This document shows, piece by piece, positions 48,701-62,500 of a stretch of DNA of 64,000 bases. Both the position numbers and the translations under genes were made by a program. The notes under the pieces are model-generated. The model saw only the letters and a list, made by a program, of their open reading frames with translations. It had not been told where the DNA came from and did not search any database. Numbering within the stretch: position 1 is the first letter of the stretch; every line of letters begins with the position of its first letter. The stretch comes from Balanoglossus misakiensis (lineage: Eukaryota > Hemichordata), in assembly GCA_040954595.2 (NCBI GenBank), contig CM082576.2, positions 5,146,001 to 5,210,000 on the forward strand, given 5' to 3'.

Positions 48701-51700
48701 GTGAGTGTGAAACTAAAAGAGCTGAGAAGTGTGTGCAATTCCTGAGGCCTGTATTCATGTATTCTGAGAATCCCTTGGCACTGTGTTGCAATATAACACC
48801 CTGATCGAAGTGGTCAGAGTGTGTCATTTTTCTCCAGAAGAGGACTTCAGAGGATTACACTGTCCTGAAGCAGTGTTAGTAACTGCAGTCTGGCTCTTTG
48901 AAAATATGTTTTTCTAAGTCTGGATAGGTAGTCTTTAATAGAAGAATACCCAGTCCAAACATATCACAATGTACCATACCTCTTCCTCAGACTCTCTGAC
49001 TTGGCTGACGGTACTCTCTTCTCCCTCGAGCAGTTCCACCAACATCTGATAAATGACCAAGTTCTTTGGTGGTGATTTGTTGGCATCAACCTATAGTGAC
49101 AACGACAGAAATAAATCCCGAATCAGTTTTCAACATTCAAATGAAATTTCAAACGTGGAAACGAACTTTGCTAACACACAGGGTGAGTGATACACATAAA
49201 CTGCACTACCACAGTACACAATTTTCCAGTTTTATTAGCAAAGGCAAGATCAAACTGGGGTCAACTTGACTTTCAATTGAAGACCTGCGTGGCATGCATG
49301 AGTACAATACTCCCGTAATAAAATGATCAGATTTGATTGACTGCTGGTTTTTACGGGAATTCAGTTTTACGATGAGACCAGTAGGAATAATGCACATCAA
49401 AAACGCACACCACTGAGTGAATTAATCATTGGCATTCATTTTCACCGTGTGTGACATCACCTCCCAGATCCATTTCTGGAATGACACTTTCTCTCTCCGT
49501 TTTATTGCAATCGCAGGGACCTGCATATTCTGTGGCATAGATGTCGATATGCCTTCCCGGCTGCATGCTGGCACAGCGCACTGTGGCACCTTTTAATATC
49601 ACGGCAGATTGATGCCAAAACAGACATCATTATGAAGATAACGACCCGCCAGGTCACTAGGGGTCGTACAGCAATAATGCTGAGTTGTGTCGTCCCACTC
49701 AGTAATTTCTATGATTGAAGCTTCAGACGTATAATTCTGTACATTGTGACGGTTTTCAATCAACTGCCAAAACAAAGGTGCCACACACGGAAAACTGGAT
49801 AAAATAAACCCGCAGCGAGAGTTTTTTGTACCTGGAATGTGGTGGTCATATCCGGACTCATTGTCAGCACGGAACCCTTGTCGTTGGCGTTTGGCGGCTT
49901 CAGGAATTCTCGGGTGGAAGCCGAGATCTTGGTGTCTTCGTGATGGAAGGTCAGTTGCATACGATCTTCGGAGATCAAAAACACCCTCTCTGCCACATCC
50001 TCATTGGCCGGCTTGGCCCTGTTGCGGTGAAACCTGTCAACAATTTTCTGGTTGAAATGAAACATATTTTTATAATCAGATTAGCCAACTAATGATGAAA
50101 ACATTCTACAGAATGCATACATTACATGTTACGATGTACAAAGATATTTCTTGCAGAAAAAAATGATTTTTCAGTTTATTAGGAAACCACTGCGGAACAC
50201 AAACATTTAACCCAGAAAGACCTTACGGTCCTAAACGGCCAGACTTAGTGAAGTCTGTGATGTTCATTAATAAACAACTTTTTTAGTTCAATTTCACTGC
50301 AAAGGTAACAAGTACTGTTAGGGCATGAAGTGAATCCAAAATTGACCAAAACAGTGAAGTATATTCAATTTATTGGGGAAACCTTTCAGTACTAAATTGA
50401 CTAAAAGCCTGCAGTGAATAATCTACCTTATTTTGACAGGGGGTGGATACGTGAAAAACTGCAGGTAATGGTAGTTTATAGACATCTGTCTGTGAAGATC
50501 AATTCTGTCTTATTAAAATTATTTTGGGCATAGCGAGGAAAGTGACAGAATCAAATGAGTCTTTAAACATTGGCGCTTTCACCCCCTCCCTCCTAATTTC
50601 ATCGTATAAGGACCCAACTATCCTAATGAAAATATTTAGGTCAGACCACCAAAAGCTGGAGATGGAAGGGTTAAATGTCGCCGATAATGATGCAAATTTT
50701 GTTGAGCGCATCTGTCAATTATGGTTGGGAACCTGAACTTCATTACTGAGAAAGCCACACTACATTGATTTTATTACCCTCCAACTCCCAAAGCTCAGTA
50801 ATTGGAGACGCACAGCATGCAAACTGGCCCAGATTGACCTCGGCAAAATTTTAAACGCAATCAATGACATACTAACATTTATAGGTCTTGGATTAGAGCC
50901 CGCCCCAGATCCCGCTGGTTCCAGTTTCTTCTGTCTTTTGCCAAACTCCACATGTCGAAAGTACAGGAAGTCGTCCCTCTCGTTGAAATGCTCTGTCATT
51001 TCTGTGGCCGTCTCGTCGCGTTTTGCCAAACCGTCCACTCTGGCGTGGTTGTAGAAGATCATGTGCCGGTCACTCTCTGGCCCAGGTGTCATAGCCTTGT
51101 AAATATGTTCTGAAAAAGAAAATCAGATGAAAGTGAATGGCCTGGGGAAAAAAATCCTGAAAAAAATATTTTTGATTTCCTGCCTTATGATGTTATCGTC
51201 ACATGTTTCTCACAATAAAGCTATAAATATCTTCTGTTACATTGAAATATGCTAAATTGGTTAACAAAATATCAGCAAAATATGATATATGCTTTATCAC
51301 CTGCAAAATTTGACAAATCTGGATAACGATGATGATGAGTAATTTCTCATGCGATGCAGAAACAAGATAATCAAAACAGCAAAAGATAAAAAACGTGATT
51401 TCAACAGCAACTTTGATTGATGAAGCACTTAAAAGTTCTTTAAAATGATGTCCTTAAAAATATACAGTGGTACAATGTACTTTCCTCAATCTCCGAAATG
51501 AAAAGTGTCTCTGCAGCCATCCATATTATTAAAGTGTGAATATCCAATCTTTTTGTGATTTTCCAATAACCGTAAAGTATGATCATGCAGACCAGTTCAC
51601 GATTCCTGAAGACAGGAACATCAATTTCCGCTGCAGTCTGCATGCCTCCTTCACTCGGACATAAATCATGTCATTATCCCTTGACAGAAATCACAGAGAA

Positions 51701-54700
51701 AGAGATTTCATTGTTTTTACCTTTCAGATGGCGAGGTCTGCCTTTGGCATAGTGTTCAGTGACTATACCATTTCTGTGATTATGTACACGTAGCTCCAAC
51801 TTGTCTTTTCTATTGGCGTTCCATTCTTTTACTTGAACCAAATTTTTCACTGTAAAACAAAACAAAACAAACAAAGACAACAAAATAAATTATTAGTACG
51901 TTTGACAGCAGCTGCTGGCTTTATAATCTTGAAAACACTGAATTACTAATAGAGGTGTATCATGTTACATGTTATAAGTTGACTCAATATGTAGAAAGTA
52001 TGACTAGCATAATAATAACCAAATAAATGAAAAATCATGAAAACACAGAATAATGAAATAACATTAAGAGTGAAAAACCCAATAACTTACATTCCTTATC
52101 CTCATAGATGGACAATTTTGTCACCAGACCATCTCTATTCAAATACTCCGCAAACTTTTCCAGTTTGGCCCTCTTGTAGAGTAGTGTCTTCTTTCCCAGT
52201 GGACACCGTGTCTGGAATTCCCGGAGTGACAGTTCAAATGGCTGAACCCAGGAAGGAGGCAAATCCAGGGTCTTCTCCTCTTCCTTCTCTTCATCCTGGA
52301 AGTGATGATTATGGTAAGAAATGGGTGTAAAGAAATTGGCCCAAATCATGTATACAAAGCAAAGATCACAAAATTCAGAATGTTCGCATTTCTGTTGCTA
52401 TTCAAGTTTGACTTCACGGGGATACTAGAAGAAAGATCTATAAGCTGATTTACAGAAAGTTTGATGCTGGAAATATAGAGAAAAACATGGAAGAAATTTT
52501 CAATTTGTTTCTAACTGTACATTTAAGTACAACCAGGGGACTTTTGTTGTGTGTGATGGCCTTTATATGTCAGCCACTGAAAATCTGTATTTTACTTCAA
52601 AAACAAGCTGGTTCCTCAACTATGCAGCAAAACACATCAGTATTGACAGAAATGCATTGATTACAGATAACATGACAGCCACTTCAAGTGTTTTGCATTT
52701 CAATTCAAATCTGTGTATAACTCACTGATTGGTACTTGGGAAGAATTATCCGGCAGAAATGTGTCTAGAATTCGTAATATGGACCGTGGGGGTACCTTCT
52801 GTGGTACACTCTTTTCTGCTAATGATTTGCAGTGTGTTTTGCAGTTACACATTGTTTATCCACAAAAGAATTGCAGCTGCACGTTGCTGATAACATAAAC
52901 ACATGAGGGGAGGGGGAGAAGAAAGCTTTTGAACTGAAAATCTATGTAGTGAGCGTCTCTACCGAAATGGCACAAGGTTATTCTTGCAAAGTCAATAATC
53001 TCGTCTGGACAATGCAAGATGTCAATATTGTTTTTACCTCTTCGTCATCAAAATCCAATGCGTCTTCCTCTGCATCTGGTATCGTTAACTGCGGCTTGTC
53101 TGTCTGTGGAAACATATATTCCCATCGGGCACAGTCTCCCAGGTCAAACACCAGGTTCTGAGAAAAACAGGGAAAAACACATCGATGGTGAGTTTTGTAG
53201 GAAAACACGACGAGGTTCTTAACAGCTGCATATACATGCTAAGTCTGCATAAAATCAATAGGTTGCACTTCAAATTGTCCTCTGCCTGTGTCATTCTGGA
53301 AACGTCCCCTGAGAGGAATGCTTAAGTTAATACGCGGCAAGCAATTGATATGCAGAGTCACAGGTGCGGTGTGATGATATACTTGTATTACGTTCACACT
53401 AACTATTCACACAGAGTGAGCCTACCTTGCAACCTTCTGAGCAATCTTGCATGCACACCCAATAGTTGCTATTATTCCACAGCGATTCAATACCCAAGAA
53501 ATTTGGATCCGATGTCGGGAATGAATTGCCCGTCAGTGGCTCGATGAAGAAATTCTCAGGAACTTCACGTTTTCCCGACAGCACTAACACCCAGCTGTGG
53601 ATGCGCAGACCAAACAGATCATCCGGAGGTGGCTTCTCCAATTCCTAATTCCATACAAACAGAAAGAAAATGTTAAAGCTATATTCTTCATTTGAGTGGG
53701 GAAAAACAGAGCAAATCACAGATGTTCTTTAACAGGCACTCAGTAGACATGCTGGGTGATAGCACTTAAACTAAATGTATCTATCATTCAAAACACATTT
53801 GTTGGTTTGAAGACACAGAAATCCACTCGGAATGATCATGCACATTTTGTTACATACATGCATCTGCTTTTTCTAAGTTATCTAGTGGACGTTCCTAACT
53901 GGAATACCAAGAAATCACCCAACACACTAGAAAGGAAATGATACAGTGCTCTCTGGGAGATGTCTTGTCACAAGACAAAGACTGGTGTGCAAAGGAAGAT
54001 CACCTTTGTCTCTTAAAATTCACAAACCTTCAGTTCTGCTAACAGTCTCTGTGATTAGTATAAGAGTTTAGAAGCAAAACAATGGAGAGTGTTAAAGTAG
54101 GCTGAAGTTGCTTTTTATGCAAAGATATACTGATAGCATTTTTCTTGTACTAAAGTCACATGATGCTCTGACAAAGACATCCAAATCAGACCATCCTTGT
54201 TCTTGTCTCACAGGATGGCCTTTACTTTTAAATGGTATTAATTTTCACTCACTGCTTGTTTCTCTTCCTCTTCCTTCCTCCTCTTTTCTTCCTCTTTTTC
54301 TTTTTCTTCCTCTTTCCTCTGTTCCTGTTTGATGATGAATTTACTCCTCAGGTCCTTTGGCGGTTTCACCGTGTATTTCTTGGCTTCCTTCTTCTTTTCT
54401 TCTTGTTTCACCTGTTGGTGTCACAAAAAATGAACATGGTGTCACAAATATGGCTGCATCAAGGACACTACCTTCATGTAGACCACTTTTAGTGAAAATC
54501 ACCAACCTGTTGTTTCTTCCTCATAAGAGGACATGTTTCCCTCGTTTCATCACACAGGCACGTTTCCCTGGTGGCATATCCAGACACCACGTAGGCATCG
54601 TATCCAGCGCCTAGCAACAGTGAACACAGCAAAGTACTCATCTCAAAACAATGACCTTTCTGTTTCTTCAAGACGGTGGCTGGTGAAAACAATGTCTTGG

Positions 54701-56040
54701 GCTGTTGGGAAAAAAGACATGGAAAATAAATGTAAAATCTGGTGAACATTTGGATGTTTTCAATATCATGAAGGAGTTGCAAACTTTCATTGACAAGAAT
54801 GGTTCTCTGTAGAGAACATCTTTAGAGAACAGGAAAAGGACAGCACTTGATCTTCCTGTAAGGTACAAACTTTTCGCCCCAGTGAAGCCACTGAATATAT
54901 TCTCCGCTTTTTTTTCTGTGGGACACTTACCAGCTCAATGGGTGGATCCAAAGGAACAAACGTGATGTAATCAGCCACAAACTCTGCCGCTCCATCATAA
55001 TCATACAATTCTTGGTACGGCAACAGAGTTGGTCTTATAGTTGTGCAGTCAAACTTCTCAATTCCGCACTCATTCAAGGGATTCAAAAGCAGTGGTTTAC
55101 GGTCCCTGTACAGGTGAACATACTGTCGTCGGAAGTTCTCAGCATACTGCAGAACCAGGGTCTCCTTGTTTTCATTTTCTTTGTATGAGAGGGGATAATC
55201 AGCCAAGTTTTCAAAGTCGATCAGTGGACTAAAAAGAGAAAAAAAGATATAATTAATACATGGTATTCAACCTTTGCCTGCAAGTCTGTTTTATTTTCTC
55301 TCCAAGTGATTCATCGTCAGATATGAACTGAATGGGGAGGATCAGGGGAGACACACAATCAAAACAGCATGTCCGCATACACACAGGCTTGTCATATCAT
55401 GCATTCAGGCCTCTTATACAAATAAGCACATCAAGATGGTTGCATCAACAGTTGACAGGAACAGGGCTGTGTCTCCTGTTCAACTTTGGTATAATGTTGA
55501 TACTCTTGATGATGTGCTGACAGTCAGCAGGGATTGAAACTGATTGGACCTGGCTACACTATGCTGCACTAACCAAAGTCAGGTAATTTTGCTGTCATGG
55601 GACTGGGATTGTACATATAAGGTTATGCAGAAACTGAATTTTTAGTGCCTCTAATTATATTGTTAGAAATTGGGCCTCTGCTTGAGTGAGTGAGCTTAGG
55701 CTAGACCATGTAAACACTGTCTTGTGGCGAGTCCACACACAAAACTGGTGCACCATACACCATCATAAGATTGCATCAAAGTGGCGAATGAAATCACTAG
55801 ATCAATTTTATTCAGTTATATACACTGTACTCACACATCGATGGTAGGGGCAACAACTGTTATGTTTGCCAGCTCTTCCTTCAAAGCCTGTACGTTCTCT
55901 GATTCCTCCAAGTCTTCTTCGGTCTCTTCCGCAATGGTGGGTGTTGCCTCATTTTCCAGGCTCGGAATTTCTTCGGGTGGTTGTTCTGTCTTTACTTCAT
56001 CTACACCGTTTTCCGATTCTGCTGGTTTTTCGTCCGACAT
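45701..56040 (-). CDS. DRC7: Dynein regulatory complex subunit 7 (14 exons)
   Basis: Subunit of the nexin-dynein regulatory complex that links outer doublets in motile cilia and sperm tails. Exons in coding order: 55835-56040, 54931-55228, 54507-54701, 54253-54411, 53426-53644, 53038-53157, 52091-52295, 51721-51849, 50877-51109, 49832-50047, 48980-49090, 47623-47928, 46315-46454, 45701-45782. The sum is 2619 nt, 872 aa against 874 in human. The first 68 residues are acidic. A transglutaminase/peptidase-like region at about 169-233 has Cys186 in KGHCFEMSTLLCSLL. It is followed by a Lys/Glu-rich helix (234-286), a conserved region containing IHSWVLVLSGKREVPENFFI, and a C-terminal coiled coil (about 690-840). 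It shares its upstream region with TTC27 and meets the TIR gene tail to tail. Identification rests on matching length, domain order and motifs. Confidence 0.96.
46079..46094 (+). repeat. (GA)n microsatellite
   Basis: About eight GA units in a DRC7 intron, between the last two exons. Confidence 0.8.
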
Positions 56041-56519
56041 CTTTAAATACGCTGTAAAACTCTTTGTTTTTGCAAAATCTTAGCCGATTACACTACCCCA
56101 ACAGACTTCTCCAGTTGCCTTGCAACTCCCTCTCAAAACTATGTATCCCTTTACCTAGTTACAGTACAGTAAATAGTTCACTACGCGCAGCGAAGTTTTC
56201 ACGAAATTTTGGGCTATTTCATCTTCAGAATATTTATTATTTGTATTGACATATACATACAACGCGTTTTGTAGTTGGAAAATGCATATGTATTGGGCAT
56301 TGAATAAAATCATAAACTATATTGGACGCGGAGCAATATAGGATATAAACATTGCATCCCTTAGCAACTGAGAATGTTGCGGAAGTCATTAACCTTTTCC
56401 CGTCATGCAACGCGCTTTTCAATATGGCCGCGCCCATGTAAAACGTTCCGTGCGGCGAGGTTTTTTTCGCGAGCGACTAGTCGATATATATACGGTCCGT
56501 CGAAGTGATTATTTTAAGT
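56041..56519. promoter_or_regulatory. Bidirectional promoter, DRC7 / TTC27
   Basis: Only 479 bp separate the two divergent start codons. There is no TATA box at a usual place. A near X-box (GCATCC, three bases, AGCAAC; 56354-56368) could bind RFX factors, which drive many cilium genes; one base of the first half differs from consensus. AATATGGCCGCG near 56420 resembles a YY1 site. CpG rises toward the TTC27 side. The sites are sequence matches only. Confidence 0.6.
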
Positions 56520-59500
56520 ATGGGGGACCAAAGTATCCACCACGCCGCGAAATCATTGGAACTTTCGATATTTAAAGGGAGGTGCATACAAGATGTCGCA
56601 GGTAATACCCGGTTGTGTTACTGATTGTTGCAATATTGTAAACACATGGTAAACTCACGTGTAACTGTAAAGCAGTAGCATGTGGTTTCTGAAGGTATCC
56701 GTTATATGCTAATCGAATCATAAGTTCGACGCTAGCAACCAGCGTTAGCGTCATCTGTCTCTCTCGTACGTCGACGTTTAAACCTCCCCGTCAATATTGT
56801 TTGATTTTTCATTTGTAATTTTTTTTTTAATTCATCAGTCAATATTCAAGCAGTCATTTAATTTCTTATTTACCTTTTTTAGGAATTCATAGAAATCAAG
56901 ATGTTGTTACCATGGTTACACAAGTCTGCGAAGGAAGTTATGATTCCATCTTTCAAAATGAGAATATAAAACAAATTCTTGGTACAATGCTGGAAACAGA
57001 TGCTGATCTTCCACTTCGTAAATATTTAAATGATAATATTGCATCATTTTTAAAAGACTCCGCACCCGAAGATTTGAAACTAAGGTATGTGTAAATGGTC
57101 TACAGTATTAAATGTGAAAACTAAGCTATAGAAGTAGATCTTTTCTATCTTTCATAACATGAATGAAAGAGTTGGATTCTAATGAAAAAGCAGCTTGCAG
57201 AAAGAGAATTGATGTACATGTTACTATTCTTAAGCTACATGTATCAAACCAGTGATCTTTATAGTGGGGTAAATGTTCAGAGCCCACATGTATCCTAGAA
57301 TCACCTGACGAATTGGCCAGTTTTTGATAAAAATATAATTTTCTTATTTCCACAGGCAACTCTATATATTATGTGCTGGTGTGTCATGTTTACAGCTCTT
57401 CATTCAAGCTAACTGGACAGGTCCCCCTGTCAAAGAATCTCCCACACAGTATTTAGCAGACATCTACAGGAACCAGGTGATTTACTCTTGATACCTAAAA
57501 TGTCGATACCTAATGAACAAAACATCTGAAGATCAAATGTTCAGTAAGGGCACTGTGGTCGAGTGAGCTAAGTTCACACATTCAATGTTTGAAAAGAAAA
57601 ATAGCAACTGTACTCTGAATTTAAGATTTTCAGAAAGTGGGCGTGTCACTTTAACAGCCACATGTACTGAACTTGTAATGAGAAAATAATGAATACAAAT
57701 CTTCAGCTTGTGTGCAGTCTGCTGTACCATTCTACATCATGCGCTTGCAAGTCCCATGAAAAATTCATGCTTGTGACAGAATTGCGTGGTCAAACAACTT
57801 TCTGATTTTCCCCAGGGTGCAGATTTTCAAGATTACATGATGAATGAATTATTCAACGAAGACGAGACCACCTATCCACTAGTTTCTCATCCGTTGTATT
57901 TACTGCTGGCTATCATATTCCTGGCTGACAGCAAACATTTACTTCGAGACTGCCAGGTAATAAACTCCCTCATCATCCCATCAACCATCTGAATGGAAAA
58001 GTTCAAAGTAATCTTTTTTAGCTGATTGAGTTTTTTTTTTATAGATGAGACAGATGATAAAAGGCGATTGCAGTTGTCAAACAGGTGTGAGGGTACTTTG
58101 TAGTAAAAATGGAAACTGGATATCAAATTGGTTATTTGAGACCAATTTCCATTATGTGTGGGTGAAGCTACTTTGGAAACTCCAATATTGCCATGGTTTC
58201 ACTAATCTTAGAGTTGTGAATAGTGCCTTGAATTTCAAATTACGGTAATGAAAACGGCGATCTTTCTATGATTTTTGGGGGGTAAAAATTGAAAATGTAA
58301 AGTGCCATCTTCAAGAAATAAAGACCTGCCTCCCATATATTTGTTTAGGATGAAAAGGTTTCCATGACAAAACCAACCAGTTTATAAAATTGATAATTGC
58401 CCTAATTTCAGCATTCCTTGATAAATGTTGAAAATTGACTCATTTGTTGACCGTAATATGCCATGGAGTGTACCAGTTATAAAATAAATTGTGTTACGCT
58501 TGTATTGACATGCCTCATTCATACATAAGTAAAATAGATAATCTTTTAAAAATGCATTTGTAGACGTTCAGGTTGGTATTAATACAAATGGTTGAATGAT
58601 TATACCTCCTGAAAATGTTTTCGCATCATGAGATGAGATTGTCGCCCAGTGATATAGTCTGACTTGTCTCGCTTCTTTGCAGACAGCGGATTGGTGGATC
58701 ATTCGATGTCTGTTTGTCAAGCAAAGGTTATTAGATGAAAGTTCTCCAAGGATTCACAGCCAGATTATGGAATTAATCGATCAAGGTTTGTTAGCCCCTC
58801 AGAGTTGAGAGGTTTGAGTAAGCCGATGACATTTTACATTCATAAATAATGTATACTCTGTCTCTTTCTGTGCCTTAATTTCTTTAAATACCTCTCCCCT
58901 CATTCCTCGGTTAATGTAAAATTACTTGTCTGTTGTACTTCAAAGAAATTTCCGAACTATTTTGTTATCTAGCACACAAGCTCATTACCATTTCCATTAT
59001 AGAAAGTCATTCCAACCTGTCTGCAGACTCTTTTTTTCTGCATTTAATTTGTTGACATAGTAAAGAATTATTAGATAGAGTATAACATCATGAGCACCGC
59101 ACTGCATTTCACTTTTTATGTCCGGTACAATTTGGGTCGCTCGGAGCGAGCCAAACTTTGCTGCGTGCAAAAGCAAAAAAATTAAATGTATTTATAGAGT
59201 AAGAGTCTCTTGTGAGGCTGATGTGCCAAAAAGCAGTCACTTGGGATTAAGATTATAGAGAAAATGGCACATCTGATTTATTTCAGATAAAAGTACTATA
59301 TGGGTTACCATCAAACCCATTTCAGGCCTTGGCCAGGATTTTTACTCTCCATTTCAGACCAGATTGCTGACACACATATATGCAGCTACTTATAGGGAGC
59401 ACACCTTGGGGAAAATCCAATGTACTTAAAATTTTATGACAAGAAAGTACTTTGTCTCAGAGCTAGAAGAAAGGATAGAGATTGTCTCACAACTAATTCT

Positions 59501-62500
59501 CCATGGCTCAGTATACAGACCTACAAAGTACTCGTTCCAGGGTAATCAAAATAATACCACAAGAAAGCAATTCAGCCTTGACTGTTGTCAATAAAACCAC
59601 CATTTTTTGCGTGTAAATTTTCCCCTTGTACTTTTCAGTGAACAAGGCCGACATCTTCACAGGGGGCCAACTGTCAGAATCTGACCGAACTCAGTTTCAT
59701 CTTGAATGCAGCTATATATATGGATATTATTATGATTATGAACAATCGAAAGAACAGCTTGCAAATGCCAGAAATGTGGCCAAAATTAGCACAAATTTCA
59801 CAGGTAAGTTGAAAATGGTGAGTGTTAGTTTTGAAAAGAATGGTGTGAAAGGCAGGCAGCTCTATGGACAGTTCAATAGTGTTGCTACTGACATTGTTAC
59901 ATTGAAAATTTATGAAAACAGGGCCGTTCTTCCAGTACATCAAGGTGAAGTGAATATATGACAGAAAGATTGCTTGGATATAAACTCATCAACCTTCTAG
60001 AATTCAAACCAGAAACTGCAGTAGACACAAAAAAACAAAATTCTAAAAAAAGAATAGAGCCAAAAGTTGAAGCTAATGGAACTTTAAAATAAACACAATA
60101 TTGTGTTTTGTGTTCGTGGCATACTGTGACAAGTTCTCCTGATTGAAAACCATACAAAGCTTCTGAGTGGTGGGAGACGACAGTATAATACAAGCAAGCT
60201 TCGACTGTATTGCAACTATTATATTGTGAGATATGAAATGCATGTGGATTTAATTAAAATGAAGAATTTATATCTGAAGAATTTCCAGCTGCTTATTTCA
60301 AGGAAAAATCTTGTACACAAAAGATGTTTACGCCGTATATAAATGGAATTTCATTTTCGCAGACTGTATTAAGGATATGGCCCCCAAATATAGAAATTTT
60401 GAAATAAAAAGGATAATGAATGCTTTGTTTGCTATTTTTTGAAGAAATCACGACATACCCATGGTTTCTTTATTCATGTTTTCACTCTTTAGAAATGTTT
60501 CTATCAAAAGTAAGAGAGGTTTGGATGGCTTTAATTTCTTCAGGACTCTGTCCCACAGATGCTTTTATGTAAAGAAAGGAAATAAGATTGTAATCTTTTA
60601 GCGAGATTGTTGTGAATAGATCATTGCGAATCGTGCTGGTCATCATTGACGTCACATAAGCCTCACGAGCATGAAGTTTCACATTCACAAAAATGATGAT
60701 GAATGCAATGTTCTTTCTGTGTCGTTTCAAAACAGGTGCGTTGGGTAAACGGACACAGTTCCAACAAAGCAGTATCGCTCAGCTGTTACTTCAGGTGCGC
60801 AGATTGGACGGCAAAGAGATGGAACACGAAACTGCACAATTAGGTGTCGATTCACTGCCAAAGGTAAAGAAAAAAAAGACTTGTGAAGTCACAGAAATAA
60901 CTCCTGCAGTCAAATGTGTTTTTGAATACATAGATTTCTCAAGTGGAAACTTTGACAATGCTTTCTTCCAACAACTTCATCCCGGTTCCCAGATTGACGT
61001 TATTGTGTGTATCAATGTAGCCATCATCGTGCCAATTACTGGGATACTCAGAAACGAGACATTTCCCCCTGGAGCATATCAACGTTGATGAAAGGATGCT
61101 CGAAGCAACAATCAATGTCAGTTCAGTAATTTGATTCGTAGCAGGGGACTGCAACTTGTATTTTGCATTGGCAGTGAATCTGTATACAAAAAAATTCACT
61201 ATATATATTTATACATTTTTTATAGCATAGACCTATGTCATAATCAGTGTCGTGAGTTTTGAGAGAGGTTTTACTACCATTTCAGATTTATGGCAGGATT
61301 TCAGAATTTAATCAGAGTTCAGTAATTTTGACATGCAAAAAGGTGCCAGCTATGTAATGGTTTTGCGTAGAAAATAGGACTTTGATCGATGTTTATTTTT
61401 CATTTGACCTGTTGAATTTGAATTTGAGGTCAGTGTATTTTTTCTCTCTTTACTGGATCGATCTATCTACACTGATTGAGAAGAGATGCACATTGTTCAA
61501 TATTGTCAGTTCCTTGACCAGATTGACCATGCATAGATGGCTTCTTCAATCAGGTTATTAAGTGTAGATGAAAATTAGTTCATAATTAAACTGCCAATGT
61601 GAACCTTGGAGGTGTGTACGGCTTTAAATTGTCTTGGAGATACATCATTTTATCAGAGACTCGCTGACAAAGTAGCTGTATTATTCATTTAATTAACTAT
61701 TCTAATATTAACTTTAAGCGTATACTCGGTGGACTCATTTCCTGTACACATTGTTTTTTTAACAGAATGACTCTTTGGAATAATTTACTCAAAAAGCTAG
61801 AGACAGACTTGCAAAATACCTTCCCACATTAATTTCTGTATTAAGTAAACTTATTAACAGAAATCAATATTCTCTATCCTAATATTATCTCTTCCATGTA
61901 CATTCTTTTTAAAACTCATTTCCAGTTTTTAGGAGAAGCATATTTTGCCTGGAGACAAATTCCTTTACGTTTCTCATTTTTTTTTTTTGCTCTTTTCTCA
62001 GGACCTGCTGTTAAATGATGATACATTGCTGAATAAAGTGCAATACACTGACCCTGAGGTCACTGAAGGGATTGAATTAAGTGGTGTTGAGCAGGCTTTG
62101 ATTTTGGCAATGTGGTATGTTGTCATGGTGATCTTTTATCATTAGGTCGTCGTACCTTCATTTACAGTGATTGCCCCTTGATGCCTCAGCCATTGCTTAC
62201 ATGTATTATCCATGTAAGCCTCGAAACTAAGTTACCAAGCCTTACATGGTATTGTCCTGGGATTTTGAAACTTAATGCATGTTTCATGAATTCTCCGGCC
62301 AAATGCACCCTGTACATGAGAGCTCAAGATATAAACACAGAAATACTGATGGTTGGCATGGGAACATTTAAAATTGGCGATTTTCCATGACCTTGATTTT
62401 GGTACGGCACGCCATCAACTGGGGTCTGTGTTCAATATTGGAATATAAACAAGAATGATCAATCAACTCTCTGTATCCCATCTGACAACTCGCTGAACTG

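Noticed and set aside
60864-61088. Read-through extension of TTC27 exon 7
   Set aside because: A donor after codon AAG at 60863 and a matching downstream exon at 62002 explain the protein; the extra 75 codons have no counterpart in TTC27.
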